Made by a program: the position numbers and the translations under genes. 39,748 nucleotides of DNA from Thermoleophilia bacterium. GTDB lineage: Bacteria > Actinomycetota > Thermoleophilia > Gaiellales > Gaiellaceae. The stretch is from positions 1-39,748 of the forward strand of contig JAICSH010000017.1 in NCBI GenBank assembly GCA_025936995.1, in the 5' to 3' direction. The notes beneath the pieces are model-generated. The model was not told the DNA's origin. It saw only the letters and a list, made by a program, of their open reading frames with translations, and made no database searches. Of the stretch, positions 7,906-15,674 are shown in pieces; positions within the stretch are counted from its first letter, which is position 1; the number at the start of each line of letters is the position of its first letter.

Positions 7906-8529
7906 ATGAGGGGTACTAGGCGTCTGTGGCTCGTCGGCGTGGCGGTGGTCGCCGCGGCCGGACTTTCGGTTCCTGTTGCCTCTGCCGGGTTGCTCGGCCG
8001 GCTCGGGTTGCTTCCCTCCTGCGGGGCGACGAGCCATCCGTTCACGCCGTGGGGCGACAGCGGCTCGTACTGCGCGTTCCCGAACCTCGGCTTCGAGAGC
8101 GGGAGCATGGGGTGGACGCTGCACGGCAACGCCTCGGTCGTCGCGGCGAACGAGCCGTGGCACGTGTCGGGCGCCGGCACGCGCGCCCTCCAGCTCGGGC
8201 CCGGCGCGTCTGCGCTCAGCTCCCCGCTCCCGGTCAGCCTGCTCGATCCGTGGCTTCGGTTCTTCGCGCGGAGCGCGGGCGCCAACGGCTCGCTTCACGT
8301 GCAGGTGTACTTCCACGGCCTCACCGGGAACCTGACCGGCCTGCTCAACGTCGGCAGCCTCTCACCGGGCGCCTACTCGAGCTGGCAGCCCTCCTCGAAG
8401 GTCCTCTCGGCGCTCGCTCTTCCTCTCCTGACGTCGACCGCCCAGGTGCAGCTCACCTCCCAGGCGACGTCCGGAAACTGGCAGGTCGACGACGTGTATC
8501 TCGATCCCCGCATCGCGAAGCTCGGCTAG
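7906..8529 (+). CDS. Secreted protein with jelly-roll (carbohydrate-binding-like) domain
   Basis: 207 residues. It has an N-terminal signal peptide (RGTRRLWLVG, then a hydrophobic run ending near VASA at about residue 27) and a single beta-rich domain. NLGFESGSMGWTLHG followed by ASVVAANEPWHVSGAGTRALQLGPG and a terminal WQVDDVYLDP is the pattern of CBM-type jelly-roll domains (NxGFESG...GW...DDV.LDP). No catalytic residues are apparent; extracellular glycan binding is an inference. A GAGG ribosome-binding site lies 7 bases before the ATG. A 15-bp perfect hairpin follows the stop. Confidence 0.7.
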   Translation: MRGTRRLWLVGVAVVAAAGLSVPVASAGLLGRLGLLPSCGATSHPFTPWGDSGSYCAFPNLGFESGSMGWTLHGNASVVAANEPWHVSGAGTRALQLGPGASALSSPLPVSLLDPWLRFFARSAGANGSLHVQVYFHGLTGNLTGLLNVGSLSPGAYSSWQPSSKVLSALALPLLTSTAQVQLTSQATSGNWQVDDVYLDPRIAKLG

Positions 8530-8546
8530 AAACCCTCCCCTCCCCG

Positions 8547-8584
8547 GCCGGAAAGGCGTGACAGACACGTCACGCCTTTCCGGC
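8547..8584. terminator. Perfect 15-bp inverted repeat (terminator or operator)
   Basis: GCCGGAAAGGCGTGA, an 8-base loop, then its exact complement. It sits 17 bases after the stop of the secreted-protein gene and ends 13 bases before the ATG at 8598. There is no T-run, as is usual for high-G+C hairpin terminators. Its closeness to the next start codon means the next gene's promoter must overlap it, so a regulatory role is also possible. Confidence 0.6.
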
Positions 8585-8590
8585 TAGCTT
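8585..8590 (+). promoter_or_regulatory. Putative -10 box (TAGCTT) of the 88-residue protein gene
   Basis: TAGCTT seven bases before the ATG at 8598, immediately after the hairpin and with no ribosome-binding site. It matches the window's leaderless TAnnnT pattern. Confidence 0.45.
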
Positions 8591-8597
8591 CGTCCCC

Positions 8598-8864
8598 ATG
8601 GCAACGAGAGCGGCGACACCGTGGGGACCTGCGGATCTCGTAGAGGAGCTGACCGTCCCGCAGCAGGCCGGCACCAAGCGTTTCGCGTCGAAGGTGCAGC
8701 TGCTCGAGACGGCGAAGGGAGAGCGGCTCGTCCGCTTCTCCTATGCGGGCGCGGGCGGCGGCACCCGCGGGCCCGTGACGCTCCGGGAGCGAGACATCGG
8801 ACGGCTGAAAGCCGCGCTCGCCCAGCATCCGGCGCTGTCCGAGGCGCTGGGAATGGGTGGCTGA
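8598..8864 (+). CDS. Small conserved-looking protein of unknown function
   Basis: An 88-residue cytoplasmic protein, not recognised. The core KVQLLETAKGERLVRFSYA, then GPVTLRERDIGRLKAALAQH, looks like several beta strands followed by a helix. That layout is loosely like the PC4/YdbC single-strand nucleic-acid-binding fold, but I see no diagnostic residues and do not claim homology. It is convergent with purQ (19-base gap) and preceded by the 15-bp hairpin and a TAGCTT box. Confidence 0.6.
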   Translation: MATRAATPWGPADLVEELTVPQQAGTKRFASKVQLLETAKGERLVRFSYAGAGGGTRGPVTLRERDIGRLKAALAQHPALSEALGMGG

Positions 8865-8883
8865 CGCTGAGGCTCGCCGCGGC

Positions 8884-9564
8884 TCAGATCGCGGCGAGCA
8901 CTCGGTCGCGCGCAGCGTCGACGAGGGAGGCGAGCAGGAGCGCGCCGTCGTCGGAGCCGAGCAGCGGGTCGACCGCGTGCTCCGGATGCGGCATGAGCCC
9001 CATCACGTTGCCGGTCTCGTTGCAGATCCCGGCGATGCCGTCGACGGATCCGTTCGGGTTGTCGACGTAGCGGAGGACGATCTGAGCCGGATCGAGATCC
9101 GGCGGCGGGAGGTAGCGCCCGTCGCCGTGCTTGACGGGCAGCACCAGACGCCGGCCCTTCGTGCACCGCGTCGTGAAGGGTAGGTCGTCCCGCTCGACGG
9201 TCACGGGGACGTCCCGGCAGACGAAGCGGAGCGACTCGTTCCGCACGAGCGCCCCGGGCAGCAGGCCGGCCTCGCAGAGGATCTGGAAGCCGTTGCAGAT
9301 CCCGAGCACGAACCCGCCCCCCGCCGCGAACGCTCGCACGGCCGCGGTCGCCGGGGAGAAGCGCGCGATGGCGCCGCAGCGGAGGTGGTCGCCGTACGAG
9401 AAGCCGCCGGGGAGGACGACGGCGTCGAGGTCCGGGAGCTCGAGCTCGCCGTGCCAGACCGGTACGGCCTCGGCATCGAGCGCCGCGAGCGCCCAGAGCG
9501 CATCCCGGTCGTCCTGCGAGCCGGGATACGTGACGACGCCGATCCGGGGCTGTGGGCTCGCCAT
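8884..9564 (-). CDS. purQ: Phosphoribosylformylglycinamidine synthase, glutaminase subunit
   Basis: A 226-residue class I glutamine amidotransferase that supplies ammonia for conversion of FGAR to FGAM (fourth step of IMP synthesis) in complex with PurS and PurL. It shows RIGVVTYPGSQDDRDAL at the N terminus, the PGGFSYGDHLR loop, the nucleophile Cys in GICNGFQIL and the His-Glu pair in MGLMPHPEHAVDPLLG. The start is the ATG at 9562-9564, overlapping the TGA of purS (ATGA). It is the last gene of the minus-strand purB-purC-purS-purQ operon; purL, which often follows, is not here. Confidence 0.96.
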   Translation of the reverse strand: MASPQPRIGVVTYPGSQDDRDALWALAALDAEAVPVWHGELELPDLDAVVLPGGFSYGDHLRCGAIARFSPATAAVRAFAAGGGFVLGICNGFQILCEAGLLPGALVRNESLRFVCRDVPVTVERDDLPFTTRCTKGRRLVLPVKHGDGRYLPPPDLDPAQIVLRYVDNPNGSVDGIAGICNETGNVMGLMPHPEHAVDPLLGSDDGALLLASLVDAARDRVLAAI

Positions 9565-9803
9565 CAGGCAGTGACCTCGATCTCGTAGCTCTCGATCAGC
9601 GGGTTCGCGAGCAGCTTCTCGCACATCTGCTCCACCGCCGCCTTCGCCGCGGCGGCATCCAGGGCGTCGACCTCGAGGTCGATGACCTTGCCGACCCGTG
9701 CGTCCTGGACCTCGAAGCCGAGGTGGCCGAGCGCCGAGCCGACGGCTTCGCCCTGCGGGTCGAGGATGCCCGGCTTCGGGCGGACGAGGACGGTGGCCCT
9801 CAC
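9564..9803 (-). CDS. purS: Phosphoribosylformylglycinamidine synthase, PurS subunit
   Basis: A 79-residue protein of normal PurS length, with the opening VLVRPKPGILDPQGEAV and the core GFEVQDARVGKVIDLEVD. PurS bridges PurQ and the small PurL in the three-part FGAM synthase of gram-positives and actinobacteria. Its presence implies a short-type PurL elsewhere in the genome. The GTG start overlaps the purC stop, and the stop overlaps purQ. Confidence 0.95.
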   Translation of the reverse strand: MRATVLVRPKPGILDPQGEAVGSALGHLGFEVQDARVGKVIDLEVDALDAAAAKAAVEQMCEKLLANPLIESYEIEVTA

Positions 9804-10657
9804 CCGAGCACCACGGCCGGATCGTCGAGGTACGCGGGAAACGGAATCGTCGTCAGCCGCTCGAACGCCTCGTGGTACTTGGCGCGCGTGACCTGCACGA
9901 CGTCCGCGGGCAACTCGGGCCCGGGCTCGGTCTTGTCCCAGCCGGTCGTCTCGCAGTAGTCGCGGACGAACTGCTTGTCGAAGCTGTCCTGCGCACGCCC
10001 GGGCTCGTACGTGTCGCCCGGCCAGAAGCGCGACGAGTCGGGAGTCAGCGCCTCGTCGCCGAGGACGAGGGTCCCGTCCGCTGCGAGGCCGAGCTCGAAC
10101 TTCGTGTCGGCGATGATGATCCCGGCGCGCAGCGCGTGCTCGGCCGCTGTCGCGTAGAGCTGGAGCGAGACCTCCTCGACCTCGCGGAGGCGGTCCTCGC
10201 CGACGAGCTCGGCCGCCTGCTCGCGCGTGATGTTCTCGTCGTGGCCCTCCTGCGCCTTCGTCGCTGGCGTGAAGATCGGCGCAGGAAGCTTGTCCGACTC
10301 ACGCAGCCCTTCGGGGAGCCGGTGCCCGCAGACCTCGCCGCTCGCGCGGTAGTCCTTCCAGCCGGAGCCGGCGAGGTAGCCGCGGACGACGCACTCGATC
10401 GGGAGCATCTCGAGCCTGCGGCACTCCATCGAGCGTCCGTCGTCGCGGATCTCGAGCATGTGGTTCGGGACGATCGGACTGAGGAGCGTGAACCAGTAGC
10501 CGGAGAGCCCGGTCAGGACGCATCCCTTGTCCGGGATCTCGGTCGGCAGGACGACGTCGAAGGTCGAGATCCGGTCGGATGCGACGAGCAGCAGGCGCTC
10601 GTCGTCGATCGCGTAGAGCTCGCGCACCTTTCCGGACGCGATGTGAGTCTCAGGCAT
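9800..10657 (-). CDS. purC: SAICAR synthetase
   Basis: A 285-residue ATP-dependent ligase joining aspartate to CAIR. Visible signatures are SGKVRELYAIDDERLLLVASDRIS, the substrate-binding VVRGYLAGSGWKDY segment, and GIIIADTKFELG. The length is nearer the longer, yeast-like form than the short 237-residue E. coli enzyme. The ATG at 10655-10657 overlaps the end of purB by 8 bases, and its stop overlaps purS. It acts directly before PurB in the pathway. Confidence 0.95.
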   Translation of the reverse strand: MPETHIASGKVRELYAIDDERLLLVASDRISTFDVVLPTEIPDKGCVLTGLSGYWFTLLSPIVPNHMLEIRDDGRSMECRRLEMLPIECVVRGYLAGSGWKDYRASGEVCGHRLPEGLRESDKLPAPIFTPATKAQEGHDENITREQAAELVGEDRLREVEEVSLQLYATAAEHALRAGIIIADTKFELGLAADGTLVLGDEALTPDSSRFWPGDTYEPGRAQDSFDKQFVRDYCETTGWDKTEPGPELPADVVQVTRAKYHEAFERLTTIPFPAYLDDPAVVLG

Positions 10658-11960
10658 GGAGCGGCTCCTCCTTGAGGGCTTCGAGGCGGGCGAACACGGT
10701 GTCGACGTGGCGCGTGTACGCGGCGACGTCGAACGCCGACGCGAGGTCGACGCGGGAGGCGATCCCCTCGTCGGCGCGGCAGAGCTCGCGGAAGTCGAGC
10801 TCCTCCTCCCAGGCGCGCATGGCCGAGCGCTGGACGAGCCGGTAGGCGTCGTCGCGGGCGAGCCCGGACTCGACGAGGGCGCTGAGGACGCGCTGGCTGA
10901 AGAAGAGGAAATGGCTCGCCTCGAGGTTCCGGCGCATCCGCTCGGGACGTACGACGAGGCCGTCCACGAGCCAGGCGAAGCGGTCGAGCATGTAGTCGAG
11001 CGCAAGGAACGCGTCCGGGATGGCGACCCGCTCGGCCGACGAGTGCGAGATGTCGCGCTCGTGCCAGAGGGCGACGTTCTCTAGGCCGACGAGTGAGCAC
11101 GCGCGGACGACGCGCGCGAGCCCGCAGATGCGCTCGGCAACGACGGGATTCCGCTTGTGCGGCATCGCCGAGGAGCCCTTCTGGCCACGGCCGAACGGCT
11201 CCTGAACCTCGCCGACCTCGGTGCGGGCGAGGTGCCGGATCTCGAGGGCGAACGCGTCGAGAGACGAGGCGACGACCGCGAGCGCGGCGAGGAGCTCGGC
11301 GTGCCGGTCCCGCTGGAGGATCTGGGTCGACGACGGCGCCGGCTCGAGCCCGAGCCGGTCACACGCGAGGCGTTCCAGCTCGGGATCGGTGGCCGCGTAG
11401 GTGCCGACGGCGCCTGAGAGCTTGCCGACGCGCATTCCCTCGAGCGCGCGCGCGATCCGCTCGCGATCGCGGGCCAGCTCGAACGCCCAGCCGGCGAGCT
11501 TGAGCCCGAACGTCGTCGGCTCCGCGTGGACTCCGTGCGTGCGCCCGATCTGCAGCGTATCGCGGTGCTCCTGCGCGCAGGCCGAGACGGTGACGAAGGC
11601 GCGCTCGAGCCCGGCGAGGATCAGCGCGCCGGCCTCGCGGATCTGCAGCGAGAGAGCCGTGTCGACGACATCGGAGGACGTGAGGCCGTAGTGGAACCAG
11701 CGGCGGCCCTCCTCGCCGAGCTCCTCCGACACCGCGTCGACGAAGGCCGCGGTGTCGTGGTGCAGCGTCGCCTCGAGCTCCGCTACCCGCTCCGAGCCGG
11801 GCGGTGTCGCCTGCGCGATTCGCGCGGCCGCTTCGGCGGGCACGACCCCGAGCTCGGCCCAGGCGGCAGTGGCGGCGAGCTCGACCTCGAGCCACGTGGC
11901 GAGCTTCCCCTCGTCCGACCAGATCGCGGCCATGGCCGGACGGGAGTAGCGGGCGATCAC
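10650..11960 (-). CDS. purB: Adenylosuccinate lyase
   Basis: A 436-residue member of the fumarase/aspartase superfamily. It cleaves SAICAR to AICAR and adenylosuccinate to AMP. The flexible signature loop SSAMPHKRNP is present near residue 260 and the catalytic His region is in QIGRTHGVHAEPTTFG. It is the first gene of the pur operon. The GTG start at 11958-11960 has both a GGAG just upstream and a TAGACT hexamer 7 bases away. It is divergent from a secreted-protein gene across about 120 bases. Confidence 0.96.
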   Translation of the reverse strand: MIARYSRPAMAAIWSDEGKLATWLEVELAATAAWAELGVVPAEAAARIAQATPPGSERVAELEATLHHDTAAFVDAVSEELGEEGRRWFHYGLTSSDVVDTALSLQIREAGALILAGLERAFVTVSACAQEHRDTLQIGRTHGVHAEPTTFGLKLAGWAFELARDRERIARALEGMRVGKLSGAVGTYAATDPELERLACDRLGLEPAPSSTQILQRDRHAELLAALAVVASSLDAFALEIRHLARTEVGEVQEPFGRGQKGSSAMPHKRNPVVAERICGLARVVRACSLVGLENVALWHERDISHSSAERVAIPDAFLALDYMLDRFAWLVDGLVVRPERMRRNLEASHFLFFSQRVLSALVESGLARDDAYRLVQRSAMRAWEEELDFRELCRADEGIASRVDLASAFDVAAYTRHVDTVFARLEALKEEPLHA

Positions 11961-11967
11961 GTGCTCC

Positions 11968-11973
11968 AGTCTA
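11968..11973 (-). promoter_or_regulatory. Putative -10 box (TAGACT) of the purBCSQ operon
   Basis: TAGACT on the minus strand, 7 bases before the GTG of purB. It fits the leaderless TAnnnT pattern. A GGAG between box and start could act as a ribosome-binding site if transcription began farther upstream. Confidence 0.45.
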
Positions 11974-12081
11974 GAGCGCTCGTCCGTCGGCGTCGGTGCG
12001 CTGAACGCCCGGACTGCGACCGTCTGCAGACCTCGCTACTCTGGCGCGGATTTATCCCGCGAAACTTGTAGGAAGGTGTTC

Positions 12082-13206
12082 TTGAAGAGATATGCGCTTT
12101 GCGTCGCGGCCGTTCTCGCCGCCGCCCTCGCCGCCGCCGGAAACGCCCCGGCAGGCGGCGCTCACGCGAAGGGCCCCGGCCCGATCCAGAGCAACACTGA
12201 TAGCACGACCAGCCTCATCCCGAGCTTCGCGCCGGATCTGGCCGCCTGGCTTCGGGCCTTCAGCCGGGTTCCTCCGAAGCTCGCGCCCTCGCCCGCGCCG
12301 GAGCCTGCTGCCACGACGACGCAGACGGAGACCACGACGACTGCCGCGCCCGCGCAACCCGCGAAGCAGCCGCGGCCGAAGCAGCACCTCGAGGGCACGA
12401 CCCTCTCGATCTACGCGCACAGCGCGCAGCCGTGGGTCCTTGCCGCGCAGGGCTGCTCCGCCGCGAGGCGGGGCGAGAACGGCATCGTCATCCTCGACTT
12501 CGGGATGCCGGCGTTCCGGCACCACGGCTACGGGACGATCCTCTTCTCGGGGCACTTCGTGCGGAACCACAAGATCACGACTGCGATGGTCGGGTACGCG
12601 GAGGGCTACGTCTCCTGTCTCCCCATTGGCTCGACCGCGTCGATCGTGCTCGCCCGTGGCACGAGCAACTACCACCCGGCGGTGCCGAGCGCCTACGTGG
12701 CCGGCGTCCGCTGGGCGCGCGCGACGAACAGGCTCGGACGGATCCTGCTCAGGAAGGGACTGTCGACGCACGTCGAGGCGGCCGCAGCGGACGACGCCGA
12801 GCCCGCGTGGGACCGGCGGTTCAGGAAGACGAAGCAGTTCTTCCACGGCTTCCGCACCGCTGTCCACGGGCACACGCTCTACGACTACGGCTCGCTCGAC
12901 GGCGGAGTCGGCGCGATCTGGAGCGCCCGGCAGGCGTGGTACGTCGCCGGCGGGATCCGTCATACGAAGGCGCTGCCCGAGATCTACAACTCGGCGATGG
13001 CGCGGCAGTGGGCGGAGCTGGCGCGGATCGCCCACGGGCGCTACCACCGCGACGTCGACTTCGCGGGCGTGATGACGCAGGGGTCGGGGAGCTGCCGGTG
13101 CGGGCTTCGGCCGCATGCGGCGCACCGCATCCTCGCGCGCGCGCTCGTTGCTCAGGGAGTCGTGCACGTCGCGCTGCCGGTCGGCGGCACGAACATCGTC
13201 GGGTAG
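12082..13206 (+). CDS. Secreted protein of unknown function with TIM-barrel-like region
   Basis: 374 residues. It has a signal peptide (KRYALCVAAVLAAALAAA, cleavage near GAHA), a Pro/Thr/Ala-rich linker at about residues 60-95 and a C-terminal domain of about 275 residues. GENGIVILDFGMPAF, the acidic and aromatic strand ends, and YDYGSLDGGVGAIWSARQAWYVAGG recall glycoside-hydrolase-like barrels such as DUF1906, but this is a weak inference with no catalytic pair assigned. The TTG at 12082 is preferred because AGGAAGG ends 6 bases before it; the GTG at 12076 would overlap that site. It is convergent with purE (10-base gap). Confidence 0.65.
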   Translation: MKRYALCVAAVLAAALAAAGNAPAGGAHAKGPGPIQSNTDSTTSLIPSFAPDLAAWLRAFSRVPPKLAPSPAPEPAATTTQTETTTTAAPAQPAKQPRPKQHLEGTTLSIYAHSAQPWVLAAQGCSAARRGENGIVILDFGMPAFRHHGYGTILFSGHFVRNHKITTAMVGYAEGYVSCLPIGSTASIVLARGTSNYHPAVPSAYVAGVRWARATNRLGRILLRKGLSTHVEAAAADDAEPAWDRRFRKTKQFFHGFRTAVHGHTLYDYGSLDGGVGAIWSARQAWYVAGGIRHTKALPEIYNSAMARQWAELARIAHGRYHRDVDFAGVMTQGSGSCRCGLRPHAAHRILARALVAQGVVHVALPVGGTNIVG

Positions 13207-13216
13207 CGCGGGCGGG

Positions 13217-13627
13217 CTAGGCGTTCAGGATCCGGAGCGCGAGCGCTGCGGCGTTGCGCGCGTTGTCGACGCCGACCGCCGCGACGGGCACGCCGGGCGG
13301 CATCTGCGCGATCGCCAGGAGGGCGTCGAGGCCGTCGAGCACGCTGAGGCTCGAGCGGAGCGGGACGCCGATCACCGGCAGGTCGGTGTGCGCCGCGACC
13401 GCGCCCGGCAGCGCGGCGGCGAGGCCGGCGCCGCAGATGAGGACGCGCAGGCCGCGGTCGCGAGCGCTCCGGGCGTACTCCGCGACGGCATCGGGCGTGC
13501 GGTGCGCCGACCGAACCTCGAACTCGTAGCCGACGCCCGCCTCCTCGAGCAGCGCAGTGGCGCCCTGCATCCGCTCGCGGTCGGACTCCGAGCCGACGAG
13601 GATCCCGACGCGCGGCGCGTCAGCCAC
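13217..13627 (-). CDS. purE: N5-carboxyaminoimidazole ribonucleotide mutase
   Basis: 136 residues, somewhat short for class I PurE (about 160). It converts N5-CAIR to CAIR. Visible are GILVGSESDRERM, the catalytic SAHRTP with its His, PVIGVPLRSSLS, and AQMPPGVPVAAV. The usually conserved GGAAHLPG loop reads GLAAALPG, so the His of that loop is Ala. The partner purK is not in the window. It overlaps the end of purD by 8 bases and starts with GTG, so the two genes form one operon. Confidence 0.9.
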   Translation of the reverse strand: MADAPRVGILVGSESDRERMQGATALLEEAGVGYEFEVRSAHRTPDAVAEYARSARDRGLRVLICGAGLAAALPGAVAAHTDLPVIGVPLRSSLSVLDGLDALLAIAQMPPGVPVAAVGVDNARNAAALALRILNA

Positions 13628-14810
13628 GTGCGGCGATGTCGGTCCGGAACTGCATGCCGGCGAAATCTATGTGCGCGGCCGCGTCGTACGCCGCGCTTCG
13701 CGCCTCGACGACCGTCGCGCCGACCCCTACGACGTTGAGGATGCGGCCCCCGTTCGTTACGAGCCGGCCGTCGTGGAGCGCCGTGCCCGCGTGGAGCACG
13801 AGCGCTCCGGTCGCCTCCGCCTCCGCGACGCCGTCGATCGGAGTTCCCTTGTCGCTTCGCTCGGGGTAGCCGGCACCCGCGAGCACCACGGTCACGGCGG
13901 CCCGCTCCGCGACGTCCAGCTTCTGCGAGAGGTCGCCGGCGAGCAGCGGCACGAGGTCGCCGTCGAGGCGGGGGAGGAGCGACTGCGTCTCGGGATCGCC
14001 GAACCGGCAGTTGAACTCGATCACGCGCAGGCCGTCCTCGGTCCGCATGAGCCCGGCGTAGAGGAGGCCGTGGAACGGCGCGCCGCGGCCCGCGAGCTCG
14101 CGGAGGACGGGGAGGTGCACCGTCTCGAGGATCTCCTGCGCGTCGTCGTCGGCGACGTCGGGCAGCGGCGAGAACGAGCCCATGCCGCCTGTGTTCGGGC
14201 CCGTGTCTCCGTCCCCGATCCGCTTGTAGTCGCGGGCGGGCGGGAAGGCGACGGCGGACTCGGCCGCGGCGAGCGCGAAGAGCGAGAGCTCAGGACCCTC
14301 GAGCAGTTCCTCGACGTGGAACGGCTGCCCCAGCGCCTGCGCCGCCCGGAGACCCGCGTCGAGCTCGGCCTGCGTCCGACAGACCCAGACTCCCTTGCCG
14401 GCCGCGAGCCCGTCGACTTTGACGACGCACGGGGGCCGGGCGACCGGGAACGTCCCGGCCGTCGGCACCCCCGCGGCCTCGAGCACCTCCTTCGCGAACG
14501 ACTTCGATCCCTCGATGCGCGCTGCGGCGGCGCTCGGCCCGAAGACGGCGACGCCCCGGTGGCGCAGCTCGTCGGCCAGGCCTGCGACGAGCGGAGCCTC
14601 GGGGCCGATGACGACGAGGTCGGTGCGCAGCTCGAGCGCGAGCGAGACGAGGGCGGCGTGATCCTCCGCGCGAACGGGATGGCAATACGCGAGCGCGGCG
14701 ATTCCGGGATTGCCGGGAGCCGCGTGCATCTCGTCGACGCTTGCGCTGCGGGAGAGCGACCACGCCAGCGCGTGCTCGCGACCTCCCGAGCCGACGACGA
14801 GCACTCTCAC
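13620..14810 (-). CDS. purD: Phosphoribosylamine-glycine ligase
   Basis: A 396-residue ATP-grasp enzyme making GAR from phosphoribosylamine and glycine. Signatures are VLVVGSGGREHALAW at the N terminus, KVDGLAAGKGV in the ATP-grasp core, DTGPNTGGMGSFSP, and the metal-binding VIEFNCRFGDPETQ. The C-terminal region is slightly shorter than in E. coli (429 residues). The GTG start is preceded at 6 bases by TAGGAT. It is divergent from fdhD across 84 bases. Confidence 0.96.
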   Translation of the reverse strand: MRVLVVGSGGREHALAWSLSRSASVDEMHAAPGNPGIAALAYCHPVRAEDHAALVSLALELRTDLVVIGPEAPLVAGLADELRHRGVAVFGPSAAAARIEGSKSFAKEVLEAAGVPTAGTFPVARPPCVVKVDGLAAGKGVWVCRTQAELDAGLRAAQALGQPFHVEELLEGPELSLFALAAAESAVAFPPARDYKRIGDGDTGPNTGGMGSFSPLPDVADDDAQEILETVHLPVLRELAGRGAPFHGLLYAGLMRTEDGLRVIEFNCRFGDPETQSLLPRLDGDLVPLLAGDLSQKLDVAERAAVTVVLAGAGYPERSDKGTPIDGVAEAEATGALVLHAGTALHDGRLVTNGGRILNVVGVGATVVEARSAAYDAAAHIDFAGMQFRTDIAARG

Positions 14811-14816
14811 CGCCCG

Positions 14817-14822
14817 ATCCTA
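14817..14822 (-). promoter_or_regulatory. Putative -10 box (TAGGAT) of purDE
   Basis: TAGGAT on the minus strand, 6 bases before the GTG of purD, with no ribosome-binding site between. It follows the TAnnnT leaderless pattern. Confidence 0.45.
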
Positions 14823-14878
14823 AGCGAGCCGGCGTTTCGAGTCTGCCGCCCGCGGGCGGGAAGGGGACGTAGCGCGGT

Positions 14879-14884
14879 TACGCT
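14879..14884 (+). promoter_or_regulatory. Possible -10 box (TACGCT) of fdhD
   Basis: TACGCT 10 bases before the ATG of fdhD. The spacing is a little longer than in other examples, so the transcript would have at most a few leader bases. Confidence 0.3.
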
Positions 14885-14894
14885 CCCGGCGCTG

Positions 14895-15674
14895 ATGGAC
14901 GCGCCGCCCTACTCGGCCACAGCGGTCGACGTCCTCCGGCTTCCGGCCGGCGCGACCGAGCGCGACCGGGTCGCCGTCGAGGAGCCGCTCGAGATCCGGA
15001 TCGGCGGGCGTCCCGTCGCCGTGACGATGCGCACGCCCGGGCATGACGAGGAGCTCGCGCTCGGCTTCTGCATCTCCGAGGGACTGCGGCCACGCGAGGC
15101 GCGGCTACCCGGCGATCTCGCTGCGAACCGCGTCGAAGTCGACGCTCCCGGCTTCGATCCGGCGCGGCTGCAGCGCAGCTTCTACACCTCGTCCTCCTGC
15201 GGGGTCTGCGGGAAGGGAGCGCTCGAGGCGGTCGCGGTCGAGGCGCCGAAGGTGGAGTCCGACCTACGGTTGCCGGTGTCGCTCGTCGCGTCGCTGCCGG
15301 ATCGGCTGCGCGAGGCGCAGGCGGCGTTCGCCGTGACCGGCGGCCTGCATGCGACGGGGCTCTTCTCCGCCGGCGGCGACGCGTTGTGCGTCCGCGAGGA
15401 CGTGGGGCGGCACAACGCGATGGACAAGGTCGTGGGCTGGGCGTTCCGGCAGCAGCTCCTTCCGCTCGCGGGACACGTGCTCTGCGTGAGCGGGCGGCTC
15501 TCGTTCGAGCTCGTGCAGAAGGCTGCCGTCGCCGGCTGCCCGGTGCTCGTGGCGGTCGGCGCGCCGTCGAGCCTTGCCGTCGATCTCGCGACCGACCGCG
15601 GCGTCACGCTCTGCGGCTTCGTCCGCAACGGCTCGGTCAACGTCTACACGGCGCAGTGGCGGATCGAGCGCTGA
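14895..15674 (+). CDS. fdhD: Formate dehydrogenase accessory sulfurtransferase
   Basis: 259 residues. FdhD moves sulfur from a cysteine desulfurase to the bis-MGD molybdenum cofactor of formate dehydrogenase, which is needed for activity. The catalytic CxxC loop is present (SSCGVCGKG, about residue 98), with PGHDEELALGFCISEG near the N terminus and GLFSAGGDALCVREDVGRHNA followed by DKVVGWA, the standard FdhD landmarks. The first ATG after the divergent purD promoter was used. mobA begins before its stop. Together with selA, selB and selC in this window it predicts a molybdenum- and selenocysteine-dependent formate dehydrogenase. Confidence 0.95.
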   Translation: MDAPPYSATAVDVLRLPAGATERDRVAVEEPLEIRIGGRPVAVTMRTPGHDEELALGFCISEGLRPREARLPGDLAANRVEVDAPGFDPARLQRSFYTSSSCGVCGKGALEAVAVEAPKVESDLRLPVSLVASLPDRLREAQAAFAVTGGLHATGLFSAGGDALCVREDVGRHNAMDKVVGWAFRQQLLPLAGHVLCVSGRLSFELVQKAAVAGCPVLVAVGAPSSLAVDLATDRGVTLCGFVRNGSVNVYTAQWRIER

